From: Thinopyrum elongatum
Lineage: Eukaryota; Streptophyta; Magnoliopsida; Poales; Poaceae
Assembly (NCBI GenBank): GCA_011799875.1
Contig: CM022303.1
Coordinates: forward strand, 552,270,793-552,334,792
Reading direction: 5' to 3'
Length of the DNA stretch: 64,000 nucleotides
Below, one piece after another: positions 9,556 through 21,099 of the stretch. The notes below the pieces were generated by a model, which searched no databases, was not told where the DNA came from, and saw only the letters and a list, made by a program, of their open reading frames with translations. A program made the position numbers and the translations under genes. Every line of letters starts with the position of its first letter. Within the stretch, counting starts at the first letter, position 1.

Positions 9556-10419
9556 TGTCGTGGGAAACCACGGCCACCTATGGGGCCATCGGCCCCTTTG
9601 TGGTTCAGCGGGTGGAAGGGCACGTTGCACAAAGAGCGGAGAGCGTAGCGCAACACAACAGAGATCACACGGGCAGTTTTTACCCAGGTTCGGGCCGCCG
9701 TGAGGTGTAAAACCCTACTCCTGCTTTGGTGGATTGATGAGAGGACCGTGGTGGAGACGCGGCGCTCTAGCCCGGCAGGGTTGCCTTGGGACAGGAGCAG
9801 CTACGCGCGTATGAATGTACAAGGGTCTGAATCCTTTCTATGTTGCCATGGCCCTCCTTTTATAGATCAAGGGGTCACCACAATGGCAAATCAGTCATTG
9901 TGTACTGATTAGAGAGCGAGCAGTGCTATCATACCTAACTCTGCAGACACGGCAGAGCGCATTAAATGCGCCGCTTAGTGTCACATCGTGACATGCCCGG
10001 CAAGCCTTGCCAGGCCGTTCAGCCACCTTCTCGCTTGTCTGCTTGACAAGTCTCTGGACGGGTGTCATTTGGAGGTGATTTCCTCTGGAAATGGCTGCCA
10101 TGCGTCAAATAACAGCCACTTAGTCATTTGGGGGCTTGACACCGCACCGATTGATGACTTGTGTTGCTGTGAGGTGGAGCGATGGAGCCTTGGCAGGGTA
10201 GGCCGCCCTTGGCGTCCCTGGCAAGCCTGCTGGGGTGGTCTTGAAGTTTGTCTTCGGGGTAACTTCGACCTCGCCAGGCTCGCCTGCCCGGCAAGGGAGG
10301 TTTTTCCTTAGTGGTGTCTTGCTCATTTAGCTTGACTTGGTCTGGACTTGGACGTTGCAACCTTGCCTCCAAGCCTGTGTACAGTCTGGGCAACATACCT
10401 GGGGTTTGTTGCACCGACA
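9556..10419 (-). repeat. 3' LTR of the Gypsy element
   Basis: 864 bp, TG...CA ends. A TATA-like TTTTATAGATCAAGG lies near 9858 on the plus strand (its counterpart is in the other LTR); promoter use in the element's own direction is not shown by this. Confidence 0.9.
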
Positions 10420-10890
10420 GGAGCCCCCAAGCCTAGCCTGAACATGCTGCCGAGCATCGTCGGGGTAGGCTCTGTCAAGTACGCAGGCATGGAGGCTGCG
10501 GTAGTTTGTCCTTTGAGGTCTTCTTTGCTTCTTCATTAATCTGAGCTTGGATCAGTTTCCGGTTTCCCCGCGCGCCATGCAAGACGTTACGGAGGAAATC
10601 CAAGCCATGATCTGTGGGTTGCCCACGTCCCACGATCACGGGGTGGTAACTGCCATCCCACTAGCTTTCCTGCCTCTAGTACTTCCGCCACGTGTACTGC
10701 ATGCATTACGCAGGGTTGGTGGCGGATGCGGAGGGCACGGGAATGGGCGTCATGGCAGAAAACCAGGCATCATGGATTGGCGCAGAGGGTCGGCTTTGAT
10801 TCCCTGAGCCGCTGATGGCGCGGGGGAGCCAGATTGGAGGAGTGGGGCTGCTGCTTCCATGGTGAGGAGTCAGCCCCTTGCCCCGTTCCC
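10420..10890. other. 3' untranslated region of the Gypsy element
   Basis: Lies between the polypurine tract and the antisense frame's TATA box. GC-rich, with no supported coding sequence. Confidence 0.5.
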
Positions 10891-10891
10891 C

Positions 10892-10898
10892 TATAAAA
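10892..10898 (+). promoter_or_regulatory. TATA box of the antisense frame in the Gypsy element
   Basis: CCCCTATAAAAGGGG, a strong TATA context, 75 bp before the ATG at 10967 on the strand opposite to pol. This suggests the antisense gene had its own promoter inside the retrotransposon. Confidence 0.6.
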
Positions 10899-10966
10899 GG
10901 GGGCAGGAGCAGTGCGTCTATTTATGCGCTTCACTCCTCCCCTTCCTTGAGCATCCTTAGTCCATC

Positions 10967-11623
10967 ATGGTGAGAGGGCGAAGGCGCGGTGGCGCCCAGG
11001 TGGTGGCGACGAGGGCTTCTACTCGACAGCGCCTCCCACCTCCTGCCTAAAACGTGGGGGCAGAGTCCGCCGTGAGAGGAGGTGGGAGGGGGTGAGGTCG
11101 TGGTCGACGTGGTGCCCGGGGCCGAGGAGGACGGGGTGGCACTCTGGTCGCGCCCCCGCTGGCCGCCCCTCCCCCGATGGAAGGCCACGTCGGAGACTAG
11201 CCTCTGGAGTTCATCGTCAGATTGTACAAGCCTCCGCGCGGCCGCCTCCGTCTCCCCACTCCATTCGCAAGGGTGATGGAGCTCGAGCAGCCGCGCGCAC
11301 TGAAGCTGCACATGAGTGGCTGCTGTAATGGTAGCATGCGGGTGGATGTAGATTTTCCTGCTCCTCAGGTCATGCTCTTCCGATGCGGCTAGAAGACTTT
11401 TGCTCGCGCTCACAGCTTGTCGGAAGGGCATGTCCTCCATTTTAAATTAATGGATGCCGAACTGCTTTCCGTCAAGGTCTTTGGGTGCTTGGGTGCTCGC
11501 TTAGGGTGCTGCGCGAAGAGCTCGACCGACGACGAAAGCTCCTCCTCGAGCGACAGCGACGAGGAGGACAGTGATGGCGATGACGACGGTGTCGGGGAGG
11601 ATGACAGCTTTGATTTTGGCTGA
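10967..11623 (+). pseudogene. Antisense B3-like gene inside the Gypsy element
   Basis: One frame of 218 codons from ATG 10967 to TGA 11621-11623, broken by TAA 11048, TGA near 11093, TAG 11198 and TAG 11390. Despite the stops it keeps one continuous reading: an Arg/Gly-rich start, then a B3-like domain at about codons 80-165 (GRLRLPTPFARVMELEQP, RVDVDFPAPQVMLFRCG, KTFARAHSLSEGHVLHFKL, LLSVKVFG), then GARLGCCAKS-type sequence and a Ser/Asp/Glu-rich acidic tail at 11530-11615. The TAG at 11390 stands where B3 domains have the conserved Trp of 'GW', so it fits TGG to TAG. Antisense extra frames between pol and the 3' LTR are known in the Tat lineage; a B3-like product here is my inference from motifs. 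Confidence 0.6.
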
Positions 11624-12864
11624 ACATCAGCCACACCATCACCGTCAGGCGACGGCACCATCATCTGCACCTGCACCCCCTTCCCGGCAAGGCAATTTGC
11701 TGGGGATTTGGGTGCAGAGGTGGGAATGGTTCTCCTGGCTCCTCCAGCAGGCTTCCAGCTGGACCCCGACAGGCTTCTTCGCGGGCTGCAGCTTTGTTCA
11801 CCTTGCCGCGTCCTGCTGGCCCTGGTGGCGGTGGTTAGGGGGACCTTTCCGTCGTCCTCTTCACCATCACCTTCGCCCACGCCCTCCTGGCCTTGTTGGG
11901 CTCCCTTCCATGGGGCCCGACGGGGGAAGGCTGGGCTTCTGCCCAGGCATCCCTTTTGCCCTCTTTTCCTCCCACCGTGGTGCCTAGGAGGAGAGGGACA
12001 AGAAAGGGATTACGGGGCACTTATCTTTTTTAATCTAAAACATGTAGGCACTTGCCAAACTTTAGTCTAAATTATGTAATCTTCTTTATCCATGTTTGTG
12101 TTCTGTAAGATCTGTACTTGCTCATCAGCATATTAATGAAAAAGACAAGCTTTGCCGGGTACTTGTGCATGTATCAAATTCATGCAAAGATGAAATGCCT
12201 CTACACATTCGAGTAAACAAGTTTCCTCGGCAGGCTATCCTGTCGGTACCCTTAGTTTGTTGCCATTGGGCTAAGCCTGCCGGGCACAAATCACAAAGAG
12301 GGACTAGCCCCCCGCCAAGCCTTCTCCGCCAAAGGCCACTACGACCATCCAAACCGAAGCAATGTTCGAGTCAAAGGATGGGAGCACCTAAGTTTCGAAG
12401 GTGGCGAGGTTTTCATATGCACAAGTTTCTACTTATAGAACATGTATGGATAAGAAAAGAACTTATCTGTTTGGCTTGTCGGGGATCGTCACGTAGGCTT
12501 GTCTTCGTTTCTTCTCTTCGGGACCAAGTCCACGGCAAGAATCCTGCAACTTAATGCAGATGAAAACAATGCCACATGCGACCTCATCTACATGATCATG
12601 CGATGCTCATGATATGCTTATGCATGCATGCAAGTTTTGGCGGGCCCCAGCGCTTTGTTTATTTCTATTGCTCAGGGTCTGCGCCTGGCTTTGTACAAGG
12701 GGTTACATGCAACATCGGCAAGGCCTGTACAAAAGGGAGGCTGCCGGGCAGGGCCCGACAGTCGCGCCTTATTGGTAGAACTTACGGAGATGCTCAATGT
12801 TCCATGAGTTTTGCAACTGAATGCCATCTCCAGTCTCCAGACGGACTACGCCAGGTCTGGTGAC
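11624..12864. other. Gypsy 3' region, no further gene
   Basis: Several overlapping open stretches on both strands (e.g. 11410-11880 minus) are compositional, because this region is GC-rich. 12060-12560 is mixed sequence with repeated CCGGCAAG/CTTGCCGG words of the LTR type. Nothing is supported beyond untranslated retrotransposon sequence. Confidence 0.4.
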
Positions 12865-14192
12865 TCATACTACCCGGTAAGGGCCTTCCCACTTCGGCGT
12901 CAACTTGTTTGTACCCTTGGCGGACTGAACATGCCTAAGGACAAGGTCGCCTTCCTCAAAACTCCGGGCATGAATCCTGCGACTGTGATAGCGACGCATG
13001 GCTTGCTGGTAGCATGCAGCATGCATAGCAACCAGGAGACGGTTCTCCTCAAGAAGCACAGCGTCGTCACGTCGGTGCCGTTCCTGCGCTACTTCATCGT
13101 AGGCAAGCACTCGAGGAGATCCGAATATGAGTTTCGTGGGGATAACTGCTTCTTCCCCATAGACTAGGGAGAAGGGAGTCTGCCCGGTAGCTTGATTTGG
13201 TCTCGTACGGAGGGACCAAAGAACCACCGGCAGCTCGTCGATCCATCGCCTGCCACACTTCTGCAGTCTATCAAAGGTTCTTGTCTTGAGACCTCACAGC
13301 ACTTCAGCGTTTGCCCTCTCATCTTATCCGTTGCTTCTGGGATGGGCGGCAGAGGCAAATGCGATCTTGCTTTCGAGGGCATGAACGTATTGCATGAAGG
13401 CGTGGCTCGTGAATTGGGTTCCGTTGTCGGTGATGATAGCTGACTGCGCGGTCACCTTTCTCACGGGCTTCACCTCTGGCCACTTTGTGAACTTGTCGAT
13501 AGCGATGAACAAGAACTCAAAGCCCCCGGTAGCACGAGGGGAAGGGGCCCAAGATATCGAGCCCCCAGACAGAGAAGGGCCACGACAAAGGGATCGTCTG
13601 GAGAGCTTGGGCAGGTTGATGGATGTTCTTGGAGTGGAACTAGCAGGCTTCACATTTGTGACTAGCTCAATTGCATCTTGGAGGGCTGTGGGCCAATAGA
13701 AACCTTGCCGCAAGGCTTTTCCAACCAGAGCCCTTGATCCAATGTGTAAGCCGCACATACCCTTGTGTATCTCTGCCAACAGTTCCTTTCCTTTTTCCCG
13801 GCAAATGCACTTCAATTTCACACCGTTGGGCCTTCTTCTGTATAGTGTGTCGTCAATGAACTGATACATACTGGCCCTCCGGGCTACTCTTTTAGCTTCT
13901 TCTTGCTCTTCAGGAAGTTCTCCTGTTTGGAGGAAATGGACTATGTGTTGCACCCAAGTTGGAGCTAGGGGCTCGACAACGAGGACCAGCGGCACCTCCT
14001 CATTCGTGGGAGCGCACTCTTCGACCGCATGGACCGGTGGTCTGGCGGGAGGGTGCAGCTCAGCAATCGAAGAGGAGTTGTTCCTGCCAAGCTTTCTGCC
14101 GGGTGCTTCGAGAAGCTCTACCGGGAGAGGCTTGTCAGAGTCCAGTTTCCTCCTCTTTCTAGCCATTGTTGCCAGGAACATGGAGGGCTGAG
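12865..14192 (-). pseudogene. Gypsy integrase, degenerate
   Basis: The minus-strand reading has YRRRPNGVKLKCI and EIHKGMCGLHIGS (His part of the zinc-binding region), then a core with FLFIAIDKFTKWPE and ITDNGTQF (second Asp of the DDE triad) and ending PRSNG, followed by the C-terminal part at 13227-12865 (RTRPNQATGQTPFSLVYGEE, WEGPYRV). The frame is shifted around 13570-13620, where the first Asp of the triad should be, and again near 13230-13324, so no functional integrase can be read. Confidence 0.8.
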
Positions 14193-14592
14193 TCAGATGA
14201 GAACAAAAGTCCCTGGTTCCACAGGGAGTTTTTGTGCAGCGCACTTTGACAGATGATCAACAATGCTATTTTCCGCACGGGGCACATGCTCTGTTTGCAA
14301 TCCGTCAAAGCGCTCCTCCAACTTTCTCACTTCCTCGACGTATACCTCCATCAATGGGCTTTGGTAATCCTTGTTGACTTGTCTCACCACAAGTCGTGAA
14401 TCTCCACGGATGATCAGCTTCTTGATTCCTAGTTCTGTTGCAATCCTGAGCCCGGCAAGGAGCCCTTCATACTCTGCAGTATTGTTGGTAGCCTCCTCCT
14501 AAGGAAAATGCATCTGGACGACGTACTTAAGGTGCTCCCCAGTGGGAGCAACGAGAAGCACGCCAGGTAGGGAGAAGGCACCATCGAAATAC
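14193..14592 (-). pseudogene. Gypsy RNase H
   Basis: The reading contains EEATNNTAEYEGLLAGLRIA (a catalytic Glu region), KLIIRGDSRLVVRQVN (Asp) and VPRAENSIVDHLSK (final Asp), the RNase H pattern of the Tat lineage. A TAG precedes EEATNN (near 14501), and the link to the reverse transcriptase is broken at 14598. Confidence 0.8.
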
Positions 14593-14597
14593 ATGAT

Positions 14598-16175
14598 TTA
14601 ATCTTGGGGCGCTTCCTTGCTAGGGATGACTGTCTCCAACACTTCTTCATCAGGGGTTGGTGTCCATTCTACGATAAACTCTGCCAGTGCTCTGCTTTGA
14701 ATAGTTGATGTGCTCTCAAACCTCAAACCAAAGCTGGACAACTCCAAAGCCCACTCCACAATCCTGCCAGTGGCTTTGGGGTTTCGGAATATGCGTTGCA
14801 AGGGGAAGCGGGTGACAACTGTGATCTTGTGGGCTTGGAAGTAGTGGCGCAGTTTCCTTGAAGCCATGACAAGGCCAAAAATCAACTTTTGCATGCCAGA
14901 GTACCTTGATCTAGCCCCCTGCAGTAGGGAGCCGATGAAGTATACTGGGTGCTGCACCACTTTCTTCTTTGCCGCCACCTCGGAACTGTCTCCGCTGCCT
15001 TGCTCTTCTTTGTCTTGAACTGCATCTGACCTTGCCGGGACGGGTTCGCTTTCCTCCCCAGAGGGGACAGTGGTTGTGGCTGTCGCTTCATCCACTTCCA
15101 GCTGCGCCACCAGTGCCGCACTGACCACTTGATTGGTTGCCGCTAAGTATAGCAGCAACGGCTCTTGTGGTTTGGGAGTGACCAAAGTGGGCACAGAGGA
15201 AAGATAGGCCTTCAAATCTTGTAGTGCAGCGTCTGCCTCTGGGGTCCACTCCACGGGTCCTGCCTTTTTCAAGATTTTGAAGAACGGCAGGGCGCGCTTA
15301 GCAGACTTGGAAATGAACCTGCTTAGCGTGGCAACACATCCAGTCAAATGCCTCACGTCCTTAACTGTCTTGGGTGCTTGAATTTGCTCGATAGCCTTGA
15401 TCGTGTCGGGGTTGGCCTCTATCCCCCGATGGGACACAAAGAAGCCAAGTAGCTTGCCGGAGGGAATGCCAAACACACACTTCTCCGGGTTCAGCTTCAA
15501 GTTGATCCTGCGCAGATTTGCAAAGGTCTCTTCCAAATCCTGAATGAGAGTCATTCTATCCTTGGTTTTAACCACTATATCATCCATGTAGGCTTCAATG
15601 TTTCTGTGTAGCTGGGACTCAAAGCCAATTTGTACTGCTCTTGCAAAAGTGGATCCGGCGCTCTTCAACCCGAAAGGCATCCGTACAAAGTAGTACATGC
15701 CACATGGAGTTATGAACGCGGTCTTCTCTTCGTATTGTTTGGACATGAAGATCTGGTGGTATCCAGAGTAGGCATCCAGGAAGGAAAGCAGGTCACACCC
15801 GGAGGTGGAGTCCACAATCTAGTCGATGCGCAGTAAGGGGAATGGGTCCTTCGGGCATGCTTTGTTCAGATATGTGAAATCTATGCAAAGCCTCCATTTC
15901 CCATTAGCCTTGCGCACTACCACTAGATTTGCTAACCATGTCGGATGAAATACCCCTCTGACCAAACCAGCTGCTTCAAGTTTCTTAGTCTCCTTGGCAA
16001 TAAACTGCTGCCGCTCCAAAGCTTGCTTCCGGGCTTTCTGCTTGACGGGTCGGGCATGCGGGCAGACAGCAAGGTGGTGCTCGATTACCTCCCTGGGAAC
16101 ACCAGGGATGTCAGATGGTTTCCATGCAAACACATCAACATTCGCTCGCAGGAAGGCAATGAGCGCGCTTTCCTA
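14598..16175 (-). pseudogene. Gypsy reverse transcriptase and first RNase H-like region
   Basis: The frame runs from 16133 to 14598 with one in-frame TAG at 15816-15818 (RID*IVD, fits CAG to TAG) and TAG at 16173-16175 separating it from protease. Conserved blocks are FAWKPSDIPGVP, KWRLCIDFTYLNKACPKD, SGYHQIFMS, MPFGLKSAGSTFARAVQ, the catalytic YMDDIVV, and SHRGIEANPDTIKAI. An RNase H-like domain follows (LLLYLAATNQVVSAALV, HPVYFIGSLLQGARSRYS). The 405-codon stretch 15815-14598 is open. This is the part of the element that best preserves its lineage signal. Confidence 0.88.
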
Positions 16176-17116
16176 TTTGTCATCGAGGGTGGCACTGCTA
16201 GTAAATGTACCATCAGCGCCAGCCAGCCCGGCCGGGACCTTCTTCACAGCAGGTGCAGCAGCCTTGGATCTCTTGCTATTGGAACTCTCCGACAAGTCAT
16301 CAACAGGCGCAGCGCACTCCGGAGAGGTATGCTTCCCGGATTCATTGTCGGCATCCTTGCTAGCTTTCTTCTTTTTCTTGCTTTCCTTGGCGGGAGCAAT
16401 GGCTTCTGTAGCCTCTGTAGCGACTGCTTCTCGGTACATCTTATCCATGCATATGACTGCATCTCTCTTGTCTGATGGAATGGAAATGACGCCCATTGGC
16501 CCTGGTATCTTCAGAGCGTTGTAGGCACAGTGGGATGCCGCCATGAACTTGGCCAGAGCTGGGCGACCAAGGATTCCATTGTACGGCAGGGGGAGGTCAA
16601 CCACGTCAAACACGATCTTCTCAGTCCGGTAGTTTAACTCCCCTCCAAACGTCACCGACAGTGTGATCTTTCCCTTAGGACAACTCCTACCGGGGTTGAT
16701 TCCTTGGAACGTACCGGTAACCTTGAGCTCCTCATCTGCTATCTGGAGTTTGCTGATGACCTTTGGAGAAATTAGATTCAACCCGGCCCCGCCGTCAACC
16801 AACATCTTTGTGACCTTGAGGTTGCGGATTGTTGGTGAAACCAACAATGGCAAGCACCCTACCGCAGTGGTGCAGTCAGGGTGATCCTCTTCATCAAAGA
16901 TGATGGGCGTGCGGGACCATTTGAGCGGCTTCCAAGAATCTGCTGTTGGATCCACAGCATTGACTTTACGCGCCCACTGTTTAAGTTGGCGGTGAGAGGA
17001 GTGCAAAGATGCACCCCCGTCAATGCATAGGGCGTCAGTGGCCTTCTGGAACTCCTGCTCGCTGGTTTCCTCTTCATCCCCTTCATCGCTCTCGCCATCA
17101 CAATCCTTCTTCTCAC
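16176..17116 (-). pseudogene. Gypsy protease region
   Basis: Open frame 17006-16173. Retropepsin motif KMLVDGGAGLNLISP, with DGGA in place of the usual D-S/T-G as common in this lineage, then YNGILGRPALAKF. A long Lys/Glu linker (ESKKKKKASKD) precedes the reverse transcriptase. The reading upstream (17116-17006) is in another frame from gag, which is itself stopped at 17136. Confidence 0.78.
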
Positions 17117-17135
17117 GGCCTCTGGTGGGCTTCCC

Positions 17136-19000
17136 TTAGTATTGAGGAGCCTTGCCGGGGTGACCTACTCTGCCGCCTCGGCCCTTCCCGCCAGCGCCAC
17201 CTTGATCTTTCTCCTTATCACGCTTCTCGTACTCAGCCCTCTGCTTCTTGACAAGCTGCTCAACCTGATGGCACTCCTGAAGATCGTGGCCTTTGGTCGG
17301 ATAGATCTTACAATACGGCCCATCACCCTTCCCAGCCTTCTCGGCAGCCGTGGCTTCCCGGCAATCAGTGCACGCGGCAGCTTCCTTGCCGGGAACCTCG
17401 CTCTTGGCCTTCTTGCCAGTACTAGGTGCACTCGATCCTTCAACGGTCATCACAACTTTATCCTTGCGCTTCTTATTGCGCTTCTTGCTCTTGTTCTTCT
17501 GGTTGGTGGCGTCGCCGTCATCCTCTGAGTCAACATCGACGCCATCCTCTTCTCCAGGGAGTCGCCTCCCCTCTTCCATACGGGCACACTTATCCACCAG
17601 AGTGTACAGCTCATTCAGAGTCTTGGGCAACTGCACGTTCATTTTGGAACGTATCCTGCGGTTGCGCACGTTGGACTGGAACGCAGCTATCACAGCTGCC
17701 GGGTGGATGTCTGGAATATTCCTGTGCACTCGACTGAACCTTTGCATGTACTTCCGCAGACTTTCTCCTTCCTTCTACGGGAGAAGCTGCAGACCGCTGG
17801 GCCGTCCTGGTTCTTGATGGCCGCCCGTGAAGGCGCCAACAAACTCATGGCACAGGACAGCCCAGGTTGAGATGGAATTCACTGCAGGTGCATCAGCCAA
17901 GACCTCACATTTGGCTCGAGTGCCAAAGGGAAGTAGTTGGTGAATACATTCTCGTCTCTTCCCCCGGCAGCTTGAACAGCGATGGTGTAGATACTCAAGA
18001 ACTCTGCCGGGTTCAATCTCCCATCATATTTCTCCGGTATTTCTGGCTTGAACATGCGAGTAGATGGCCAACGGACTTGCCGCAGCTCGCGAGTGAAGGC
18101 GGGGCACCCAACCTCGAAAGGTAAGTACCCACCTTCACCGGGCGTGGGCTCGTCGACGTCGGGGCCATTGCGCCTGTCAGACTGGTGGTGGGTGTCGCGG
18201 CGTTGCTCGATGGTGACGCGCGCGTCTTCCCTTCGCCTGTCTTCCAGGGCTCGCCGTTGGTCTCGACGTGCTCGAGGATCGGATGAAGCCATTGATACAC
18301 CGTCGGGTTCTTGCTGTGGCCCCTGCACCGGCTGCCGCGGAGGAGATTGCACCATGGGGGTGGCTCCTTGGGCACGGCCAGCGTCTCGAGCCGTTGTTGC
18401 CGCCTGCAGAGGCCATGACGGGCCCGCTCGCTGTGATCCTCCCGCCTCGGCGAAACCAATCAGACTCTGAATGGTGGCTCTCCACTCATCCATTTGATCG
18501 GCCGCCGGCGGAAATCTCAACAAGAGTTGGGCCCGCGCCATGGCCTCCGAAACGGTGCTTGGCATGGATGAAGATGTAGACCATAACGTCGCCTGGCTCC
18601 TGACGGTGCCAGTAGTGGCAACGCCGTGCCCTCGTCGCTGCGAGCCAGTCACCAAGGTGGCGTGGCGGCGAGGCGGATGTGTTTGGGGGTCGACGACTCC
18701 GTTCGGCGCATCGTCTGGGTCGGCTCGCCCCGGGGGTGGTGCATGCCCTGCGGCCGCGCCCATAGTGGGGGCGGCCGGAGAGTTGCGATTCGCCCCAGAG
18801 CGAGCGCCACTGCTGCGGCTGTGCCCTTCGGCGGGGCGGAGAGGTGCAGATGGAATGATCTCCCCACCTGTACCTTGTGGAGTGTGGCCGCTGGGATGCT
18901 GCTGGCGCTGTCCTTCTCTGGTGCCCCCTGCTCCCATTTCGGCCGCGGGAGAGGTGGTGACGACGCCGCCTACGCCGACCACGTCCCCCGTAGCGTCCAC
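17136..19000 (-). pseudogene. Gypsy gag
   Basis: Two open stretches. 19000-17879 (373 codons) holds a Pro/Gly/Arg-rich N-terminus and FKPEIPEKYDGRLNPAEFL with NYFPLALEPNVRSWLMHL. 17747-17136 (203 codons) holds QRFSRVHRNIPDIHPAAVI, a basic linker and a zinc-binding-like stretch (YCKIYPTKGHDLQEC). They are separated by stops and a shift at 17750-17880. Start choice at 19000 is arbitrary among alternatives. Confidence 0.75.
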
Positions 19001-19174
19001 GTCCCCGTAGCCCCCGCGTCATCAACGGCCGTGTGCGACGGGGCCTTCGAGGTGGACAGGTGAGCTGCAGCACCGAGTTTTTTCTTGGGCGCCATGGATG
19101 ATGAAGCCGTCGATGAAGAAAACGATGATGAAGATGACGCGCTGCGTACGTTTCTCGGGTTCGCGCAAGTGCTT

Positions 19175-19193
19175 CCCCCTACCTGGCGCGCCA
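19175..19193 (-). promoter_or_regulatory. Primer-binding site of the Gypsy element
   Basis: Minus strand TGGCGCGCCAGGTAGGGGG, four bases inside the 5' LTR. I cannot name the matching tRNA with certainty. Confidence 0.6.
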
Positions 19194-19197
19194 AATA

Positions 19198-20062
19198 TGT
19201 CGTGGGAAACCACGGCCACCTATGGGGCCATCGGCCCCTTTGTGGTTCGGCGGGGGGAAGGGCACGTTGCACAAAGAGCGGAGAGCGTAGCGCAGCACAG
19301 CAGAGATCACACGGGCAGTTTTTACCCAGGTTCGGGCTGCCGCGAGGCGTAAAAACCCTACTCCTGCTTTGGTGGATTGATGAGAGGACCGTGGTGGAGA
19401 TGCAGCGCTCTAGCCTGGCAGGGTTGCCTCGGGACAGGAGCAGCTACGCGCGTATGAGTATACAAGGGTCCGAATCCTTTCTATGTTGCCATGGCCCTCC
19501 TTTTATAGATCAAGGGGTCACCACAAGGGCAAATCAGTCATTGTGTACTGATTAGATAGCAAATAGTGCTATCATACCTAACTCTGTAGATAGGGCAGAG
19601 CGCATTAAATGCGCCACTTAGTGTCACATCAAGGCATGCCCGGCAAGCCTTGCCGGGCCGTTCGGCCACCTTCTCGCTTGTCTGCTTGACACGTCTCTGG
19701 ACGGGTGTCATTTGGAGGTGATTTCCTCTGGAAATGGCTGCCATGTGTCAAATAACAGCCACTTAGTCACTTGGGGGCTTGACACCGCACCGATCAATGA
19801 CTTGTGTTACTGTGAGGTGGAGCGATGGATCCTTGGCGGGGTAGGCCGCCCTTGGCATCCCCGGCAAGCCTGCCGGGGCGGTCTTGAAGTTTGTCTTCGG
19901 GGTAACTTCGACCTCGCCAGGCTCGCCTGCCCGGCAAGGGAGGTTTTTCCTTAGTGTTGTCTTGCTCATTTAGCTTGACTTGGTTTGGACTTGGACGTTG
20001 CAACCTTGCCTCCAAGCATGTGTACAGTCTGGGCAACATACCTGGGGTTTGTTGCACCGACA
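19198..20062 (-). repeat. 5' LTR of the Gypsy element
   Basis: 865 bp; near-identical in outline to the 3' LTR. Confidence 0.9.
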
Positions 20063-20067
20063 CACAT

Positions 20068-21095
20068 CTCATCTCATCTGCCGGCATGATCCTGAAGCTT
20101 CGCCAGGTACACGGCGTACGCGGCATGCGCCACGCTACGAGAATACTTCTGCTTGAAGGAGCCAACGGCTCGTCCTCTTGCATGCGCGAGAACACATTGA
20201 TACGTGTGATGAAGCTTTTGGTTGCAAAATGGGCATCAAAAGCCGCCATCCCAGGTCCTAATACGCCTGTTATGCATTCCCGCATAAAGCCCCATGAGGA
20301 TTTGCCTCTTGTACCTCCTCTAGCCATCTTCATCCTCACTGTCGACATCGTCAGACAGCACCTATACATATAATAAAAAAATGTGGCATCAAATTTGGAA
20401 TACAAACTAATCTCTAGCGAACATTTGGCAGTTGCCAAAATTTGGCATCAAATCAATGTTTACATGCCGTAAAGTAGGATTAGGAATTTATGGCTATTTT
20501 TTTAGACATATCGATAGATTATGGTTCGATTTTTAAGCACAATCGTCTATGTACAGACCAATCTTTAAGAAAATAATGGCACAAACATATATGTAGGTCA
20601 TTCAAAATCAATTGTCAAGACCTGGCAAGGAATTATTAGCACGAACACTAACCCTAGTCGGATTATTAGCAAAAATCATTTGCACAGATGAAACAACTAA
20701 TCACTTATCACTTGTACCATTCAAACAATCAATACACTACACGGATCTAACGAAACTTACTCAGATTTCATGGATAGGATTTCTATTCCAAAAAGCGGGA
20801 GGCAGGACGCAAGAGTAACCAGAGAAACCCTAGGATGTATTTGACACATAAATGGGTAAAGATGACTAACTGGTTCTCCATCGTCGTCGGAGTAATCGCC
20901 CGAGTCGTCACCGGAGTCGGGGTGGACCTCCGACTCCGGTTATGGAAGCATGACACCGTCAACAACGTCAGGGTGCAGCGATACCTCGCCCGCGGCGACG
21001 ACAACCTCTGTCTCCATCTCCACACCGTGCTCCGGTGCTTCAGTAGCCCCCGCATCGCCACTCTCTCCGATGGGGCGCTTCAGCGGCATCCTCAT
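20068..21095 (-). pseudogene. XS-type zinc-finger-like protein pseudogene
   Basis: Minus strand. Exon 1 from ATG 21095 (MRMPLKRPIGESGDAGATE) runs through an acidic region (HPDSGDDSGDYSDDDGEP), broken by TAA (VMLP*PESEVH near 20941), to a donor GTTAGT near 20872. Exon 2 starts after TATAG near 20363 (VLSDDVDSEDEDG) and joins in phase. It reads RRYKRQILMGLYAGM, RIRTWDGGF, CPFCNQKLHHTYQCVLAHA and ends QDHAGR. CPFC...H..H with a preceding 'TWDGGF' resembles the zf-XS finger of SGS3-like proteins, which act in RNA silencing. TAG interrupts G*RRYK and TGA interrupts GGF*CPFC (fits CGA to TGA). The Gypsy element is inserted 12 bp after the last TGA. Function is inferred from motif only. Confidence 0.55.
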
Positions 21096-21099
21096 ACAC

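Larger units (their letters stand above)
9556..20062 (-). mobile_element. Gypsy (Tat-lineage) LTR retrotransposon, full outline
   Basis: Two LTRs (9556-10419 and 19198-20062) begin TGTCGTGGG and end CCGACA. The element is flanked by a perfect 5-bp duplication CACAT (9551-9555 and 20063-20067). The primer-binding site lies at 19175-19193 and reads TGGCGCGCCAGGTAGGGGG on the minus strand. A purine-rich tract (CTTGGGGGCTCC on the minus strand) lies at 10420-10440 before the 3' LTR. Order on the minus strand is gag, protease, reverse transcriptase, RNase H, integrase, then a 2.4-kb 3' region with an antisense B3-like frame. Many stops and shifts make it non-autonomous. By hand the LTRs differ at about 40-45 sites (about 5%), mostly C/T and G/A, which suggests insertion on the order of one to two million years ago if usual grass LTR rates hold. 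Confidence 0.92.

Noticed and set aside
11410..11987. Minus- and plus-strand open frames over the acidic tail of the antisense gene
   Set aside because: GC-rich shadows of the B3-like frame; composition only.
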